Shown here: positions 18,620 through 28,305 of the stretch, piece by piece
Layout: every line of letters begins with the position of its first letter
Position numbering within the stretch: the first letter of the stretch is position 1
Assembly: GCA_002773695.1 (NCBI GenBank)
Contig: PFAJ01000017.1
Span: forward strand, 1-35,700
Length of the DNA: 35,700 bases
Reading direction: 5' to 3'
DNA from: Candidatus Doudnabacteria bacterium CG10_big_fil_rev_8_21_14_0_10_41_10
Lineage (GTDB): Bacteria; Patescibacteriota; Doudnabacteria; UBA920; 2-01-FULL-50-11
Program-made: the position numbers and the translations under genes
The notes under the pieces: model-generated
Seen by the model: the letters and a program-made list of their open reading frames with translations, nothing else
Databases searched by the model: none
What the model was told of the DNA's origin: nothing

Positions 18620-20097
18620 AACAAAGTAGATTTAGCTGGCTCTAATATAGATTTGTCTTTTGTTCGCGAATCTTCCGCCTCACGCAAAATTTCTTCCGTA
18701 ACTTCAGTGGGATAATCACCGTCAAAATAAGCCGCGTGCGGTCGTTTAAAATTCAAATGCCCTTTTCTGGTAACCGCCTCTATCAGATCTTCCAAATTCT
18801 GATAAATCAATTCATCCGCGCCGATTTCCTTTTTTATTTCCTCTTCTGTTCTGTTATGTGCGATCAACTCTTGTTTGGTCGGCATATCGATGCCGTAAAG
18901 ATCTGGAAAACGAATGGGTGGCGAGGCGGAAGCAAAATAGACTTTTTTTGCGCCGTGTTTTCGCACTAAATTTACAATATGCCGAGAAACATTGCCACGG
19001 ACGATACTGTCATCAACAATCAACACGTTTTTATCTTTTACTTCAAAACTAATCACGGTCAGTTTATATTTGTTTGCTTTTTGTCGAATTTTTTGTCCCG
19101 GCATAATAAATGTCCTCCCGATAAAATGATTTTTTACGATCCCTTCAGAATACCGAACTCCCAGTTCATGAGCGCAAGAAAGAGCCGCTGTTGTTGCCGA
19201 CTGTGGAGCGGGAATAACCACATCGATAGGGAGATTCGGTAAAACTTTTTTTATTTTTTTTCCTAAGTTTTGTCCCATGCGCAGGCGAGCGCGATACACT
19301 GAAACTCCATTTAAAAACGCGTCAACTCGCGCAAAGTAAACATATTCAAAAATACATGGCCGAAATTCTTTTTGTTCAACAATTCGATGATGCACTTTCC
19401 CTTTCATATCTATAAACACCACTTCTCCAGGATCGACGTCGCAGGCAAAATTGAAACCCAAAATCTCAAACATGGTATTTTCCGAAGCGACGATAAATTC
19501 CGGTTTTAAAATGTTGTCTCGTTTACCAAAAACCAAAGGCCGGATTCCATTAGGATCACGAAAAGCAAACATCCCTTTTCCCGCGATAATCCCTACCGCG
19601 GAATAGCCGCCACGCACTCGCTCGTGAGTTTTTTTAACGGCTTCACAAATCGAATCGAACAAGTCGCCATTATCCGCTTTTGACATGGCAGAAGCAAAAA
19701 CATTTAACAAAAGCTCTCCGTCCGAAGAAGAATTAATCTGCCGAAAATCTTTTTCAAACAACTCCTCTCTTAATTTATTGGCATTGTATAAATTTCCATT
19801 AAAAGTCATAGCTATTCCATAGGGAGAATTGACCATGAATGGCTGGACTTCCTCCAAGGTAATAACACCCGCCGTAGGATAGCGAACCTGTCCTATCCCT
19901 ACATTCCCCTTTAACCGTTCCATATCCTGCTGTCGAAAAACTTCCCGGGCAAGACCAAGCCCTTTTCGAAGATGAAATTTGTCAGAATAAGTCACCATCC
20001 CCGCGCTATCCTGCCCACGATGCTGTAGCGCGGTTAAAGCTTCATTTACTTCCGCCGCCACCTCGTTATTTGAAATAATCCCGGTGATTCCACACAT
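18616..20097 (-). CDS. purF: amidophosphoribosyltransferase
   Basis: MCGITGI N-terminal Cys nucleophile, LQHRGQDSAG, VLIVDDSIVRG PRPP-binding motif; overlaps purD by 4 bp. Confidence 0.97.
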   Translation of the reverse strand: MCGITGIISNNEVAAEVNEALTALQHRGQDSAGMVTYSDKFHLRKGLGLAREVFRQQDMERLKGNVGIGQVRYPTAGVITLEEVQPFMVNSPYGIAMTFNGNLYNANKLREELFEKDFRQINSSSDGELLLNVFASAMSKADNGDLFDSICEAVKKTHERVRGGYSAVGIIAGKGMFAFRDPNGIRPLVFGKRDNILKPEFIVASENTMFEILGFNFACDVDPGEVVFIDMKGKVHHRIVEQKEFRPCIFEYVYFARVDAFLNGVSVYRARLRMGQNLGKKIKKVLPNLPIDVVIPAPQSATTAALSCAHELGVRYSEGIVKNHFIGRTFIMPGQKIRQKANKYKLTVISFEVKDKNVLIVDDSIVRGNVSRHIVNLVRKHGAKKVYFASASPPIRFPDLYGIDMPTKQELIAHNRTEEEIKKEIGADELIYQNLEDLIEAVTRKGHLNFKRPHAAYFDGDYPTEVTEEILREAEDSRTKDKSILEPAKSTLL

Positions 20098-20102
20098 AAA
20101 TT

Positions 20103-20169
20103 CAATTTAACATACTAGCAAGATAACAAGGCAACAAAAATTTGTTAGGTTATTAAATTGCTAAATTGT
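20103..20169. repeat. AT-rich imperfect palindromic element between purB and purF
   Basis: CAATTTAACATACTAGCAAGATAACAAGGCAACA ... TGTTAGGTTATTAAATTGCTAAATTG with TAGCAA/TTGCTA, ATAA/TTAT and AACA/TGTT pairing. Confidence 0.6.
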
Positions 20170-21534
20170 TTATTTAAGATACTTCTCCACCAGCTTTCCA
20201 GCAAGTCCTGTATATTTTTCCGGCGTCAACTTCAACAATTTTTTCTTTTCTATCGATGGAATTTTAAGTTTTTGGATAAACTTCCGCATACTAGCAAGAT
20301 TAACGATTTTCCCCCGCGTCAAAGCTTTCACCGCTTCATATGGTTTAGGGTAGCCGACTTTGCGCAACACGGTCTGCACGGCCTCCGCAATCACTTGCGG
20401 GTTTTCTTCTAATTCTTTTTTTATAGCGTTTTTGTCAACATCGAGCTTTGACAAACCGATTAAAGTTGATTTAACAGCGAGCATGGAATAACCCAAAGCC
20501 ATCCCTTGATTGCGCAGCATCGTGCTGTCGGAAAGATCGCGCTGAAGCCGCGACACCGGAAGCCGATCAGAAAGGGCGTGAAGGATGCCGTTTGCGATGG
20601 TAATATTGCCTTCGCTATTTTCAAAGTACCACGGATTGATTTTGTGCGGCATGGTGGAAGAGCCGATTTCGCCTTTCACCAATTTCTGCTTGAAAAGTTT
20701 TCGCAAGATATACAACCAGATGTCTTGGTTAAAATCGCGGATTACAGTATTGACGCGGGATATAGCCTGATAAACTTCTACCGAAGTATCATGCGGTTCA
20801 ATTTGCGTACTAAGCGGTAAAAACTCCAGACCAAATGACTCAACAAACTTTTTACTGGAATTTATCCAATCAACGTTCGGATAAGAAACCGTATGCGCCG
20901 ACCAGTTGCCGGTTGCCCCCGAAAACTTGGCTGTTAATTTAATTGCGGATAATTTCTCTACCTGTCTTTTAACGCGGGAATAAAACACCGCCATCTCGTG
21001 TCCTAATGTTGTCGGTGTTGCCGGCTGACTGTGGGTGAGCGACAGCATTGCGAGATTTTTGTGTTTCAAAGCTAAACCCTTCAGCTCCGCGAGGATTCTG
21101 GCTACGCTTTTTAGATAAATACCAATTCCATCTTTGAGCATCAAACTGTAAGCAATATTGTTTATATCCTCACTTGTCAAGCCGGAGTGAAAAAACTCAA
21201 AAATCCCGGGCGGTAAAACTTTTTTTAGTTTTTCTTTGGCAAAATACTCCAGCGCTTTCACGTCGTGGTCGGTAATTTTCTCTATCTGTTTTACCCGTTT
21301 GGCGTCGGCTTCGGAAAACTTCTGATACAAAGCGCGAAGCTGCTTAATCTGAGCTTCAGAAAAAGGCGCAAGTTCATGCACCTTTGGTTCGCGGGACAGC
21401 CCTATCAAATATTCAATTTCCACCCACAAGCGGTAGCGCATCAGCGCGCTTTCAGAAAAAATAGGAGAGAATTCTTTTACCCTCTCGTAGTAGCGCCCGT
21501 CTAAAGGAGATATCGCGTTTAATTCTGATGGCAT
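20170..21534 (-). CDS. purB: adenylosuccinate lyase (E. coli-type)
   Basis: LNAISPLDGRYYERV, GEIGSSTMPHKINPWYFENSEGN. Confidence 0.97.
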   Translation of the reverse strand: MPSELNAISPLDGRYYERVKEFSPIFSESALMRYRLWVEIEYLIGLSREPKVHELAPFSEAQIKQLRALYQKFSEADAKRVKQIEKITDHDVKALEYFAKEKLKKVLPPGIFEFFHSGLTSEDINNIAYSLMLKDGIGIYLKSVARILAELKGLALKHKNLAMLSLTHSQPATPTTLGHEMAVFYSRVKRQVEKLSAIKLTAKFSGATGNWSAHTVSYPNVDWINSSKKFVESFGLEFLPLSTQIEPHDTSVEVYQAISRVNTVIRDFNQDIWLYILRKLFKQKLVKGEIGSSTMPHKINPWYFENSEGNITIANGILHALSDRLPVSRLQRDLSDSTMLRNQGMALGYSMLAVKSTLIGLSKLDVDKNAIKKELEENPQVIAEAVQTVLRKVGYPKPYEAVKALTRGKIVNLASMRKFIQKLKIPSIEKKKLLKLTPEKYTGLAGKLVEKYLK

Positions 21535-21983
21535 TATTCGTACTTTGACTTTATATCGTTAATTTTTTTTGAAACCTTCTGTTGCGCGTCCTTGTCCGCC
21601 AGTCCAAATATTCTCGATACTGCCGCCGCAACGTTCCCTGGATCGAGGACAGTCAAAACCGGGGTATCCGAAGGCATCTGTAATGTAGAATTTACATTCA
21701 CTATCATATCAATCTTGTCTGTAAATGGAGGACAAGCAATCACCGGATGAATAGAATTGGCCGCGACAACCGCGGAAAGCCCGTTGGAGCGGCCCGCGAT
21801 CGTCACGTATACAATCTGCTGATCCTTGTTATATTTCTGTACAATTTCAAAAACCTTCTCCGGAACTTTGTGCGCCGAAGCAATATGGGTAACGTGGTCT
21901 AAACCCCAGTCGGCAAGCTTGGCTTTAATTTTCTTGGCCCACTCCTCGTCAGAAGGGCTTGCGATGATAAATACTACTTTCAT
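21534..21983 (-). CDS. purE: AIR carboxylase, class II-like PurE
   Basis: IASPSDEEWAKK, ASAHKVPEK, TIAGRSNGLSAVVAANSIHPVIACPP; the GRSNGL motif resembles metazoan PAICS and Treponema-type class II PurE. Confidence 0.9.
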   Translation of the reverse strand: MKVVFIIASPSDEEWAKKIKAKLADWGLDHVTHIASAHKVPEKVFEIVQKYNKDQQIVYVTIAGRSNGLSAVVAANSIHPVIACPPFTDKIDMIVNVNSTLQMPSDTPVLTVLDPGNVAAAVSRIFGLADKDAQQKVSKKINDIKSKYE

Positions 21984-21997
21984 ACACTTTTATACCT

Positions 21998-22969
21998 CTA
22001 TTCTACTAGATATCCACCGTTTCGTAAATTTTTCTCTATTCTTTGAATTACCGGTTCGTCATGGTAGACAAATTCTTTACCGGTTATCGTCTCGTATATC
22101 TTAATGTAGCGCGAAGACAGCTCCACCACCATATCGACAGGCGCATCTGGCAATTTTTCATCTTTATAAGGATCGCTATTCTCTTTAAACCAAAGCCGTA
22201 AAAATTCTTTATCAAAATTTTGAGGCTCTTCTCCAGAGGCTATCCGCGCTTCAAAAGTATCCGCGAACCAATAACGAGAAGAGTCGGGAGTGTGAATTTC
22301 ATCAATCAAAATTATATCGCCTTTCTCATCTTTGCCGAATTCGTACTTGGTATCAACTAAAATCAGACCTTTTTGAAGCGCTGTCTTTTGCCCGAACTCA
22401 AAAAGTTCAAGCGATTTTTCGGAAACGAAATCCCATTCTTTTTCCGTCATCAATCCTTCTTTGACAATCTCTTCTGGGGTTAAATTTCTGTCATGCTCTT
22501 CAAATTTTGTGGAGGGGGTCAGGATTGGGCGTTTAAGCCGAGTATTTTTCTTGAGTCCCTCACCCAGTTTCAGGCCGCCAAACTCCCGCTGGCCTTTTTG
22601 ATAGTTGGTCCAAATGGAAGTTGCGGTTACGCCGGACAAAAACGCGCGCGGAACAATTTCCACAGGAAGGGCCTCAACTCGCTGCCCCACCATGACATTC
22701 GGATCAGGGACTTCCAACATGTGATTGGGAATAATATCCTTGGTTTGTTCAAACCACCAAGCGGCTGTGCCTACCAAAACTTGGCCCTTAAAAGGAATTG
22801 TCGCCAAAATCCGATCAAACGCGCTGTACCGGTCGGTCGTAACCATCACTATCCTATCTTTTGTAAAATACGAGTCTCGCACTTTCCCGACTTTTTTCTC
22901 GCCCAAACCTTCAAAGTTTGTCTCTGTTAAAACGTTTTTGATATTTTTCTCGATAGTTTGTTTGTCCAT
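21998..22969 (-). CDS. purC: phosphoribosylaminoimidazole-succinocarboxamide synthase
   Basis: GKVRDSYFTKDRIVMVTTDRYSAFDRIL, LVDTKYEFG, IDEIHTPDSSRYW. Confidence 0.97.
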   Translation of the reverse strand: MDKQTIEKNIKNVLTETNFEGLGEKKVGKVRDSYFTKDRIVMVTTDRYSAFDRILATIPFKGQVLVGTAAWWFEQTKDIIPNHMLEVPDPNVMVGQRVEALPVEIVPRAFLSGVTATSIWTNYQKGQREFGGLKLGEGLKKNTRLKRPILTPSTKFEEHDRNLTPEEIVKEGLMTEKEWDFVSEKSLELFEFGQKTALQKGLILVDTKYEFGKDEKGDIILIDEIHTPDSSRYWFADTFEARIASGEEPQNFDKEFLRLWFKENSDPYKDEKLPDAPVDMVVELSSRYIKIYETITGKEFVYHDEPVIQRIEKNLRNGGYLVE

Positions 22970-22978
22970 AATATTATT

Positions 22979-23102
22979 AAACTCGAAGCACGAAATCCGA
23001 AGTTCGAAACAAATTCAAATATTTAAATTTTAAACTTTTCGAAATTTTTTTATTTAATTATTAATTAATTGTTTCAGATTTCGATATTCGAATTTCGAAT
23101 TT
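22979..23102. mobile_element. MITE-like element with ~34-bp imperfect terminal inverted repeats between purA and purC
   Basis: AAACTCGAAGCACGAAATCCGAAGTTCGAAACAA (22979-23012) versus reverse complement of 23069-23102 AAATTCGAAATTCGAATATCGAAATCTGAAACAA; TTAAAC at both edges (22977-22982, 23103-23108). Confidence 0.7.
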
Positions 23103-24398
<1,296 letters not shown>

Positions 24399-24417
24399 TT
24401 ACTTGTATTTTTTTAAA

Positions 24418-25266
24418 TTAATTTTTTTGTTCACAACCAAAAACCGTATTTTCAAGCAATTTTGCCACAGTTATCGGACCAACGCCACCTGGCACCGGAG
24501 TTATTAGAGAAGCTTTTTTTTGAACGTTCTCAAAATCGACATCCCCGGCCATCTTACCTCCCTCAAAACTCACCCCGCCGTCTATCACCACACAGCCGTC
24601 TTTTACCATTTCCGCGGTTAAAATATTTTTTTTACCGACTCCGGTAATAATCACGTCGGCTGTCTTTGTAAAATCCGAAAGATTTTTTGTGTCGCGGCCA
24701 TGCACCGACAGCGCAACCCGCATATTCATAAAAATTGCGGCCAGCGGTTTCCCAATCAAATCTCCCCGACCGACCAGGCAGACGTGCTTTCCTTGCAAAT
24801 CCACTTTATAGTATTTTAAAATTTCCAAAATCGCTCCGGGCGTCGGCGGAACGATCGGCGAGTTATTCATCATTACCCGACCAAGCGACAGATGAGAAAG
24901 ACAGTCGACATCTATTCCCAAATCGATAGTATCAACGATTTCTCGAGTATGCGGCCACAACTTTTCCGGCACCGGCAACTGGACAATCAGACCGGAAAGT
25001 CCGTGCGTGTTTTGAATTTTTTTAATCTCTAAAATTAATTCTTCTTTTGAAATATCTCCGGGAAATTCAAACCGGCTAAATTTTATTCCAATTTTCTCTG
25101 CGGCTTGTTCTTTCATGCCGACATAAGTTTGAGACGGCTTGTCGTTGCCTACTAAAACAACCGCCAGATGCGGTTGGTTGTGTTTGCCTACTAACGCTTT
25201 AACGCGTGTTTGTAAATCGCCCAAAATTTCTTTTGAAATTTTTTTTCCGTCTACAATAGTTGCCAT
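24418..25266 (-). CDS. folD: bifunctional methylenetetrahydrofolate dehydrogenase/cyclohydrolase
   Basis: VGNDKPSQTYVGMKEQAAEKIGI, GLIVQLPVP, TPVPGGVGPITVAKLLENT. Confidence 0.97.
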   Translation of the reverse strand: MATIVDGKKISKEILGDLQTRVKALVGKHNQPHLAVVLVGNDKPSQTYVGMKEQAAEKIGIKFSRFEFPGDISKEELILEIKKIQNTHGLSGLIVQLPVPEKLWPHTREIVDTIDLGIDVDCLSHLSLGRVMMNNSPIVPPTPGAILEILKYYKVDLQGKHVCLVGRGDLIGKPLAAIFMNMRVALSVHGRDTKNLSDFTKTADVIITGVGKKNILTAEMVKDGCVVIDGGVSFEGGKMAGDVDFENVQKKASLITPVPGGVGPITVAKLLENTVFGCEQKN

Positions 25267-25434
25267 TCCTTAATCTTCCCTTTTTACGGGTAAAGGGGGA
25301 ACCAAAGGTTTAATTCACCAAGATTAATAATAACAAAAAAATTTGTTTATGCCAAACGACCACCGCGCAAGGGTCAGCTTTGCTTTGCAATAATCACCCT
25401 TGTGTTTACTCAAAAACTGGATTTAAAAAATCTA

Positions 25435-25755
25435 TCAGTGAGCCAACTCCCATAAAATAAATTTTATCGGGACAGGAAAAAATAAAGAAATTATCCAAAA
25501 CGCGACCCCTGCGTTGAAACCTTCCGGTATTGAACAAGCAATTTTCGGCATTGAGGATATTTTCGATAAGCCTTCCAATAAAGAATGAACAATGTTGAAC
25601 GTTTTCCGATATACGATAAAGTAAAGGCGTTTGAACGCGCTTCCAGCGGACAACGCCAAAAGCAAGGCCCCAAACATTCGCGGGAAAGTATCGATCCGGC
25701 TGTACGTATCATCGGTATCAAACCGGTTTACATACATCGTATCCGATGCTCGGAT
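25435..25755 (-). pseudogene. C-terminal fragment of an LtrA-like (low temperature requirement A) membrane protein, itself truncated
   Basis: MYVNRFDTDDTYSRIDTFPRMFGALLLALSAGSAF...FWIISLFFPVPIKFILWEL resembles LtrA downstream of its WWAWVG motif; upstream portion lies at 26605-26764. Confidence 0.65.
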
Positions 25756-25821
25756 AATTCCAAGAGCACCGGGTCGTTGTAGCCCGTACGCGGGTACTTC
25801 AGCACCTTCACAACACCCGTA

Positions 25822-26049
25822 TCAAAATGGCTTCAGCAACTCAAAGTCTTCTTTTTTGTAGAACCACGAAGCGATCCGCTTGCCCAACACGAGGTACTCG
25901 TCCTGAAGCAAGACCGTCTCGTACAGCAGCGTCTGCAGCAACATCTCCAACAGGAACCACTCGCGTTCCTCGTCATCCAGCCAGTACAGGTCGGTCAAAA
26001 CTAAATGGGAAGGCTGGGCGATCATCTCAGAACCTGTCTCATCGTGCAT
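25822..26049 (-). CDS. small acidic hypothetical protein (75 aa, MHDETGSEMIAQPSHLVLTDLYWLDDEEREWF...)
   Basis: ATG at 26049 preceded by GTGGAGGT RBS and by a terminator; shorter than track ORF 25822..26253, whose N-terminal part spans the terminator. Confidence 0.6.
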   Translation of the reverse strand: MHDETGSEMIAQPSHLVLTDLYWLDDEEREWFLLEMLLQTLLYETVLLQDEYLVLGKRIASWFYKKEDFELLKPF

Positions 26050-26064
26050 ACCTCCACTCTTATC

Positions 26065-26093
26065 AAAAAAACCCTGGGGAACACCGCCCCAGG
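26065..26093 (-). terminator. strong rho-independent terminator inside the ltrA insert
   Basis: Minus strand CCTGGGG-CGGTGTT-CCCCAGG-G-TTTTTTT. Confidence 0.85.
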
Positions 26094-26096
26094 AAA

Positions 26097-26348
26097 CTAC
26101 CGCGGCCGCAGAGCCATGGCGAACACCACCATACCGATAGCTACAATCACGCTTTGAATGCTTTCGATCTGTAGCTGCAGCACAGACCGATGCTCGTCTG
26201 AGACAAAGTAATAAACGCCACGAGCGAACACCACAGCAGCTGCCGTCATCCACCCGTTATAGAAACTGCTCACGCAATCCAGGGGCCGACTGATGATGCG
26301 GACCACACTCTTCAGAACGATTGTCGCCTTCTTAGTTTTAGGCCTCAT
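26097..26348 (-). CDS. small membrane protein (83 aa)
   Basis: ATG preceded by GGGAGGAAGG; hydrophobic C-terminal half; followed by the terminator at 26065-26093. Confidence 0.65.
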   Translation of the reverse strand: MRPKTKKATIVLKSVVRIISRPLDCVSSFYNGWMTAAAVVFARGVYYFVSDEHRSVLQLQIESIQSVIVAIGMVVFAMALRPR

Positions 26349-26401
26349 GTCCTTCCTCCCGAAGGACCGAGGCCACCAACCGGACCTCTGTCCGGTTGGT
26401 T
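26347..26401 (-). promoter_or_regulatory. structured leader: two hairpins upstream of the 83-aa ORF
   Basis: ACCAACCGGAC-CTCT-GTCCGGTTGGT (11-bp perfect stem) and GTCCTtcctcccgAAGGAC overlapping the RBS. Confidence 0.65.
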
Positions 26402-26429
26402 TCTGGTGCCTCCTTTTGGTTGGCCCATA

Positions 26430-26458
26430 ACAATAACCAAAATAAAGACTTATGTCAA
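26430..26458 (-). promoter_or_regulatory. sigma70-type promoter inside the ltrA insert
   Basis: Minus strand TTGACA - 17 nt - TATTGT (perfect -35). Confidence 0.6.
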
Positions 26459-26459
26459 A

Positions 26460-26604
26460 TCAGGCAGTCGCTAAATCCTCCGTATGTTCGCCAAGAGTTG
26501 ATGGTGGAAGGTCGAGGGTCTTCTGAGCAGCCTGGCGTGTTCGATCAGCTTGAGCTTTCTGAAAGTCTTCATAGAAGAAGCTCGACAGGGTAACAAGCTG
26601 ATTG
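26460..26604 (-). pseudogene. C-terminal fragment of an unknown coding region carried on the insert
   Basis: Open frame ...NQLVTLSSFFYEDFQKAQADRTRQAAQKTLDLPPSTLGEHTEDLATA* with coding-like composition; no start, begins at the ltrA junction. Confidence 0.45.
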
Positions 26605-26764
26605 AGCCAACCCACGCCCACCAAACCGGCACGAACAATAACAAAAAAGACAAAAAACCGTTTATCAAAAGATGTTCTACCAAAAATTCGGTTAGCCGAG
26701 CCATCGAGATAACAAAAACTAGATCGTAAAATAGCTCGATCCAGGTGGCATGTCTATGTCCCAC
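26605..26764 (-). pseudogene. N-terminal fragment of LtrA-like protein
   Basis: GHRHATWIELFYDLVFVISMARLTEFLVEHLLINGFLSFLLLFVPVWWAWVG matches the LtrA N-terminal signature, then homology stops. Confidence 0.7.
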
Positions 26765-26826
26765 ATCTTCTTTGATTTTTGCTATTGGTGAAACAAAAAT
26801 ATTAGAAAATCTAAACCCGAAAAAAA

Positions 26827-27096
26827 TTAAAATCTATAACTGTCTAAACGATCAACTTTTAACCCTTCACCTTCACTTAAAATATGAAGTTTTCTTCCTA
26901 ATTCCTCGGCTCTGTCGGTGAGACTATTCAAGCGTGATGTATCTGGGCTGGCGGTATCCATCCCTTTAACCTCTGGTAAATTGTTTCTAAATGCAGCGAT
27001 CTCATCCAGTAAACGGTTAAATTCCTTTTGGTCGTCGCTCAACATCTCTTCTTTTGATATTTCAGGTTTTCTTAAAATATCCCTAAAAAATCCCAT
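26827..27096 (-). CDS. small hypothetical protein (89 aa)
   Basis: Intact same-strand ORF, coiled-coil-like composition. Confidence 0.5.
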   Translation of the reverse strand: MGFFRDILRKPEISKEEMLSDDQKEFNRLLDEIAAFRNNLPEVKGMDTASPDTSRLNSLTDRAEELGRKLHILSEGEGLKVDRLDSYRF

Positions 27097-27101
27097 AATA
27101 A

Positions 27102-27803
27102 TTATGATTTAATTCTTAAACGTTTTATTACCGCGTCGCTAGTCAACTCACGGATAGCATCGACTGCTATCCAATGAGCGGGCTTTGATTTTATTATCGC
27201 AATTTCTCGCGCAATTTTCAAGGCTTTCCGCCGAGACGCCTCATTTCTTTTCCCAATTTGTCGCAACGCCCAGTTTACCGCCTTCTTTACCATTTTCCGT
27301 TCATCGGTCGCGTATTTTTTTATGTCTTTAAAAAATCCATACAATTTTTTGTCCGGCCCTTTGTCTTTCCATGCGAGTACCGCGACCAAAGCGAACCCGG
27401 CTCGTTTTTCATATTCCCTTTGTCTCTTTATCCACTCCTTGGCTTTCTGTAAAGCCTTCGGATGATAACAAAATAAATTTAAGCAAGTTTGGTCGACAAT
27501 ATCCCACGAATCAAAACCTTTTATCCAAAAGTCCATCTGCTTTTCTGTGACTTTTTCTTTCTCCTCTACTATTCCAGCTAGAACGCGGGCTTCGTGAATC
27601 CCGGTTTTCCACAACTTCCCCGCCAGTTTATGTGACTTTGGAATACGCCGAGCCAGATTTCGTAAATCCGTCACCGAAACCCCCAGTATTTTTTTGCCGG
27701 TTATCCCAAATCTTTTCATGCCCTCAAGATTTCTTCGTGTTGAAAGTCTACGAAGTTCCGATAAAACATCTGGCAATTTTTCAATTTTCTTTGTTATCCC
27801 CAT
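27102..27803 (-). CDS. DNA alkylation repair protein (AlkD/HEAT-like)
   Basis: GITGKKILGVSVTDLRNLARRI...WIKGFDSWDIVDQTCLNLF...KKAVNWALRQIGKRN. Confidence 0.88.
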   Translation of the reverse strand: MGITKKIEKLPDVLSELRRLSTRRNLEGMKRFGITGKKILGVSVTDLRNLARRIPKSHKLAGKLWKTGIHEARVLAGIVEEKEKVTEKQMDFWIKGFDSWDIVDQTCLNLFCYHPKALQKAKEWIKRQREYEKRAGFALVAVLAWKDKGPDKKLYGFFKDIKKYATDERKMVKKAVNWALRQIGKRNEASRRKALKIAREIAIIKSKPAHWIAVDAIRELTSDAVIKRLRIKS

Positions 27804-27848
27804 AAACTTTTAAAATAATCCTGTTATAATTTTATTATTTATAGGAGT

Positions 27849-28000
27849 TACGGGTTTGAGCTGAATTCAAGGAAAAACTGAGGATTTGGCCGAAGGCGTA
27901 GTTGAACTACGTCGAGGTCAAACCGCAAGTTTTGACAAAGAAGTCGGCCAAATGCTTGCTGGAGGTCGGGCTTTGCCCGACCGGAGCAAACATTCCCGTA
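27849..28000. other. ~152-nt nested multibranched inverted-repeat element (possible structured RNA or folding DNA element)
   Basis: Outer TACGGGTTTG/CAAAC..CCCGTA; ATTTGGCCGA/TCGGCCAAAT (27884-27893/27944-27953) enclosing CGTAGTT/AACTACG and GTCAAA/TTTGAC; then GGTCGGGC-TTT-GCCCGACC (27964-27982). Confidence 0.7.
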
Positions 28001-28007
28001 TTTTGAA

Positions 28008-28125
28008 TTACGAAATGCGAAATTTTATGCTTCGAGCAGGGTCGAGAAGATAAAATTGTGCTTGTTTTGAAAGCTTTGAGTTCTCGACAAGCTCGAACAA
28101 TATTGAATTTCGTAATCCAAAGTCC
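28008..28125. repeat. imperfect inverted-repeat (MITE-like) element
   Basis: GAATTACGAAAT...CGAGCAGGGTCGAGAA...TTCTCGACAAGCTCG...ATTTCGTAATC. Confidence 0.55.
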
Positions 28126-28161
28126 TATAAGTCCTAACTTTCTTTATTTCTAAGGGGAAAA

Positions 28162-28305
28162 ATGAGAAGCCGTACGCAAAACGCAAGGAGACGAGCAAGA
28201 CGAATCCTTCCACCAAAAAAGAAGTATAGAAAATCCTGGAAGAGAGACACTCGTCCATATGGTGACCAAGAAGTTTCCTCCGCCACCACAAACGCCGAAA
28301 AGTAG
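28162..28305 (+). CDS. small highly basic protein (47 aa, MRSRTQNARRRARRILPPKKKYRKSWKRDTRPYG...)
   Basis: ATG preceded by AAGGGGAAA; below the ORF-track length cutoff; sits antisense to track ORF 28025..28291, which starts with TTG. Confidence 0.4.
   Translation: MRSRTQNARRRARRILPPKKKYRKSWKRDTRPYGDQEVSSATTNAEK

Noticed and set aside
25266-25434. Possible purine riboswitch or PurR operator upstream of folD
   Set aside because: Only short imperfect hairpins (CAAGGGT..ACCCTTG; CCCTTT..AAAGGG) are visible; no recognisable purine-aptamer core or PurR palindrome.
25585-26174. Plus-strand and alternative-frame ORFs in the ltrA insert (65, 76 and 115 aa; also minus 76 aa and N-terminal part of 25822..26253)
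   Set aside because: Low-complexity Arg/Ser/Pro translations overlapping the better-supported minus-strand ORFs with RBS and terminator; the 143-aa ORF would read through the terminator.
28025-28291. 88-aa minus-strand ORF with TTG start
   Set aside because: Runs across the inverted-repeat element and is antisense to a better RBS-preceded plus-strand small ORF.
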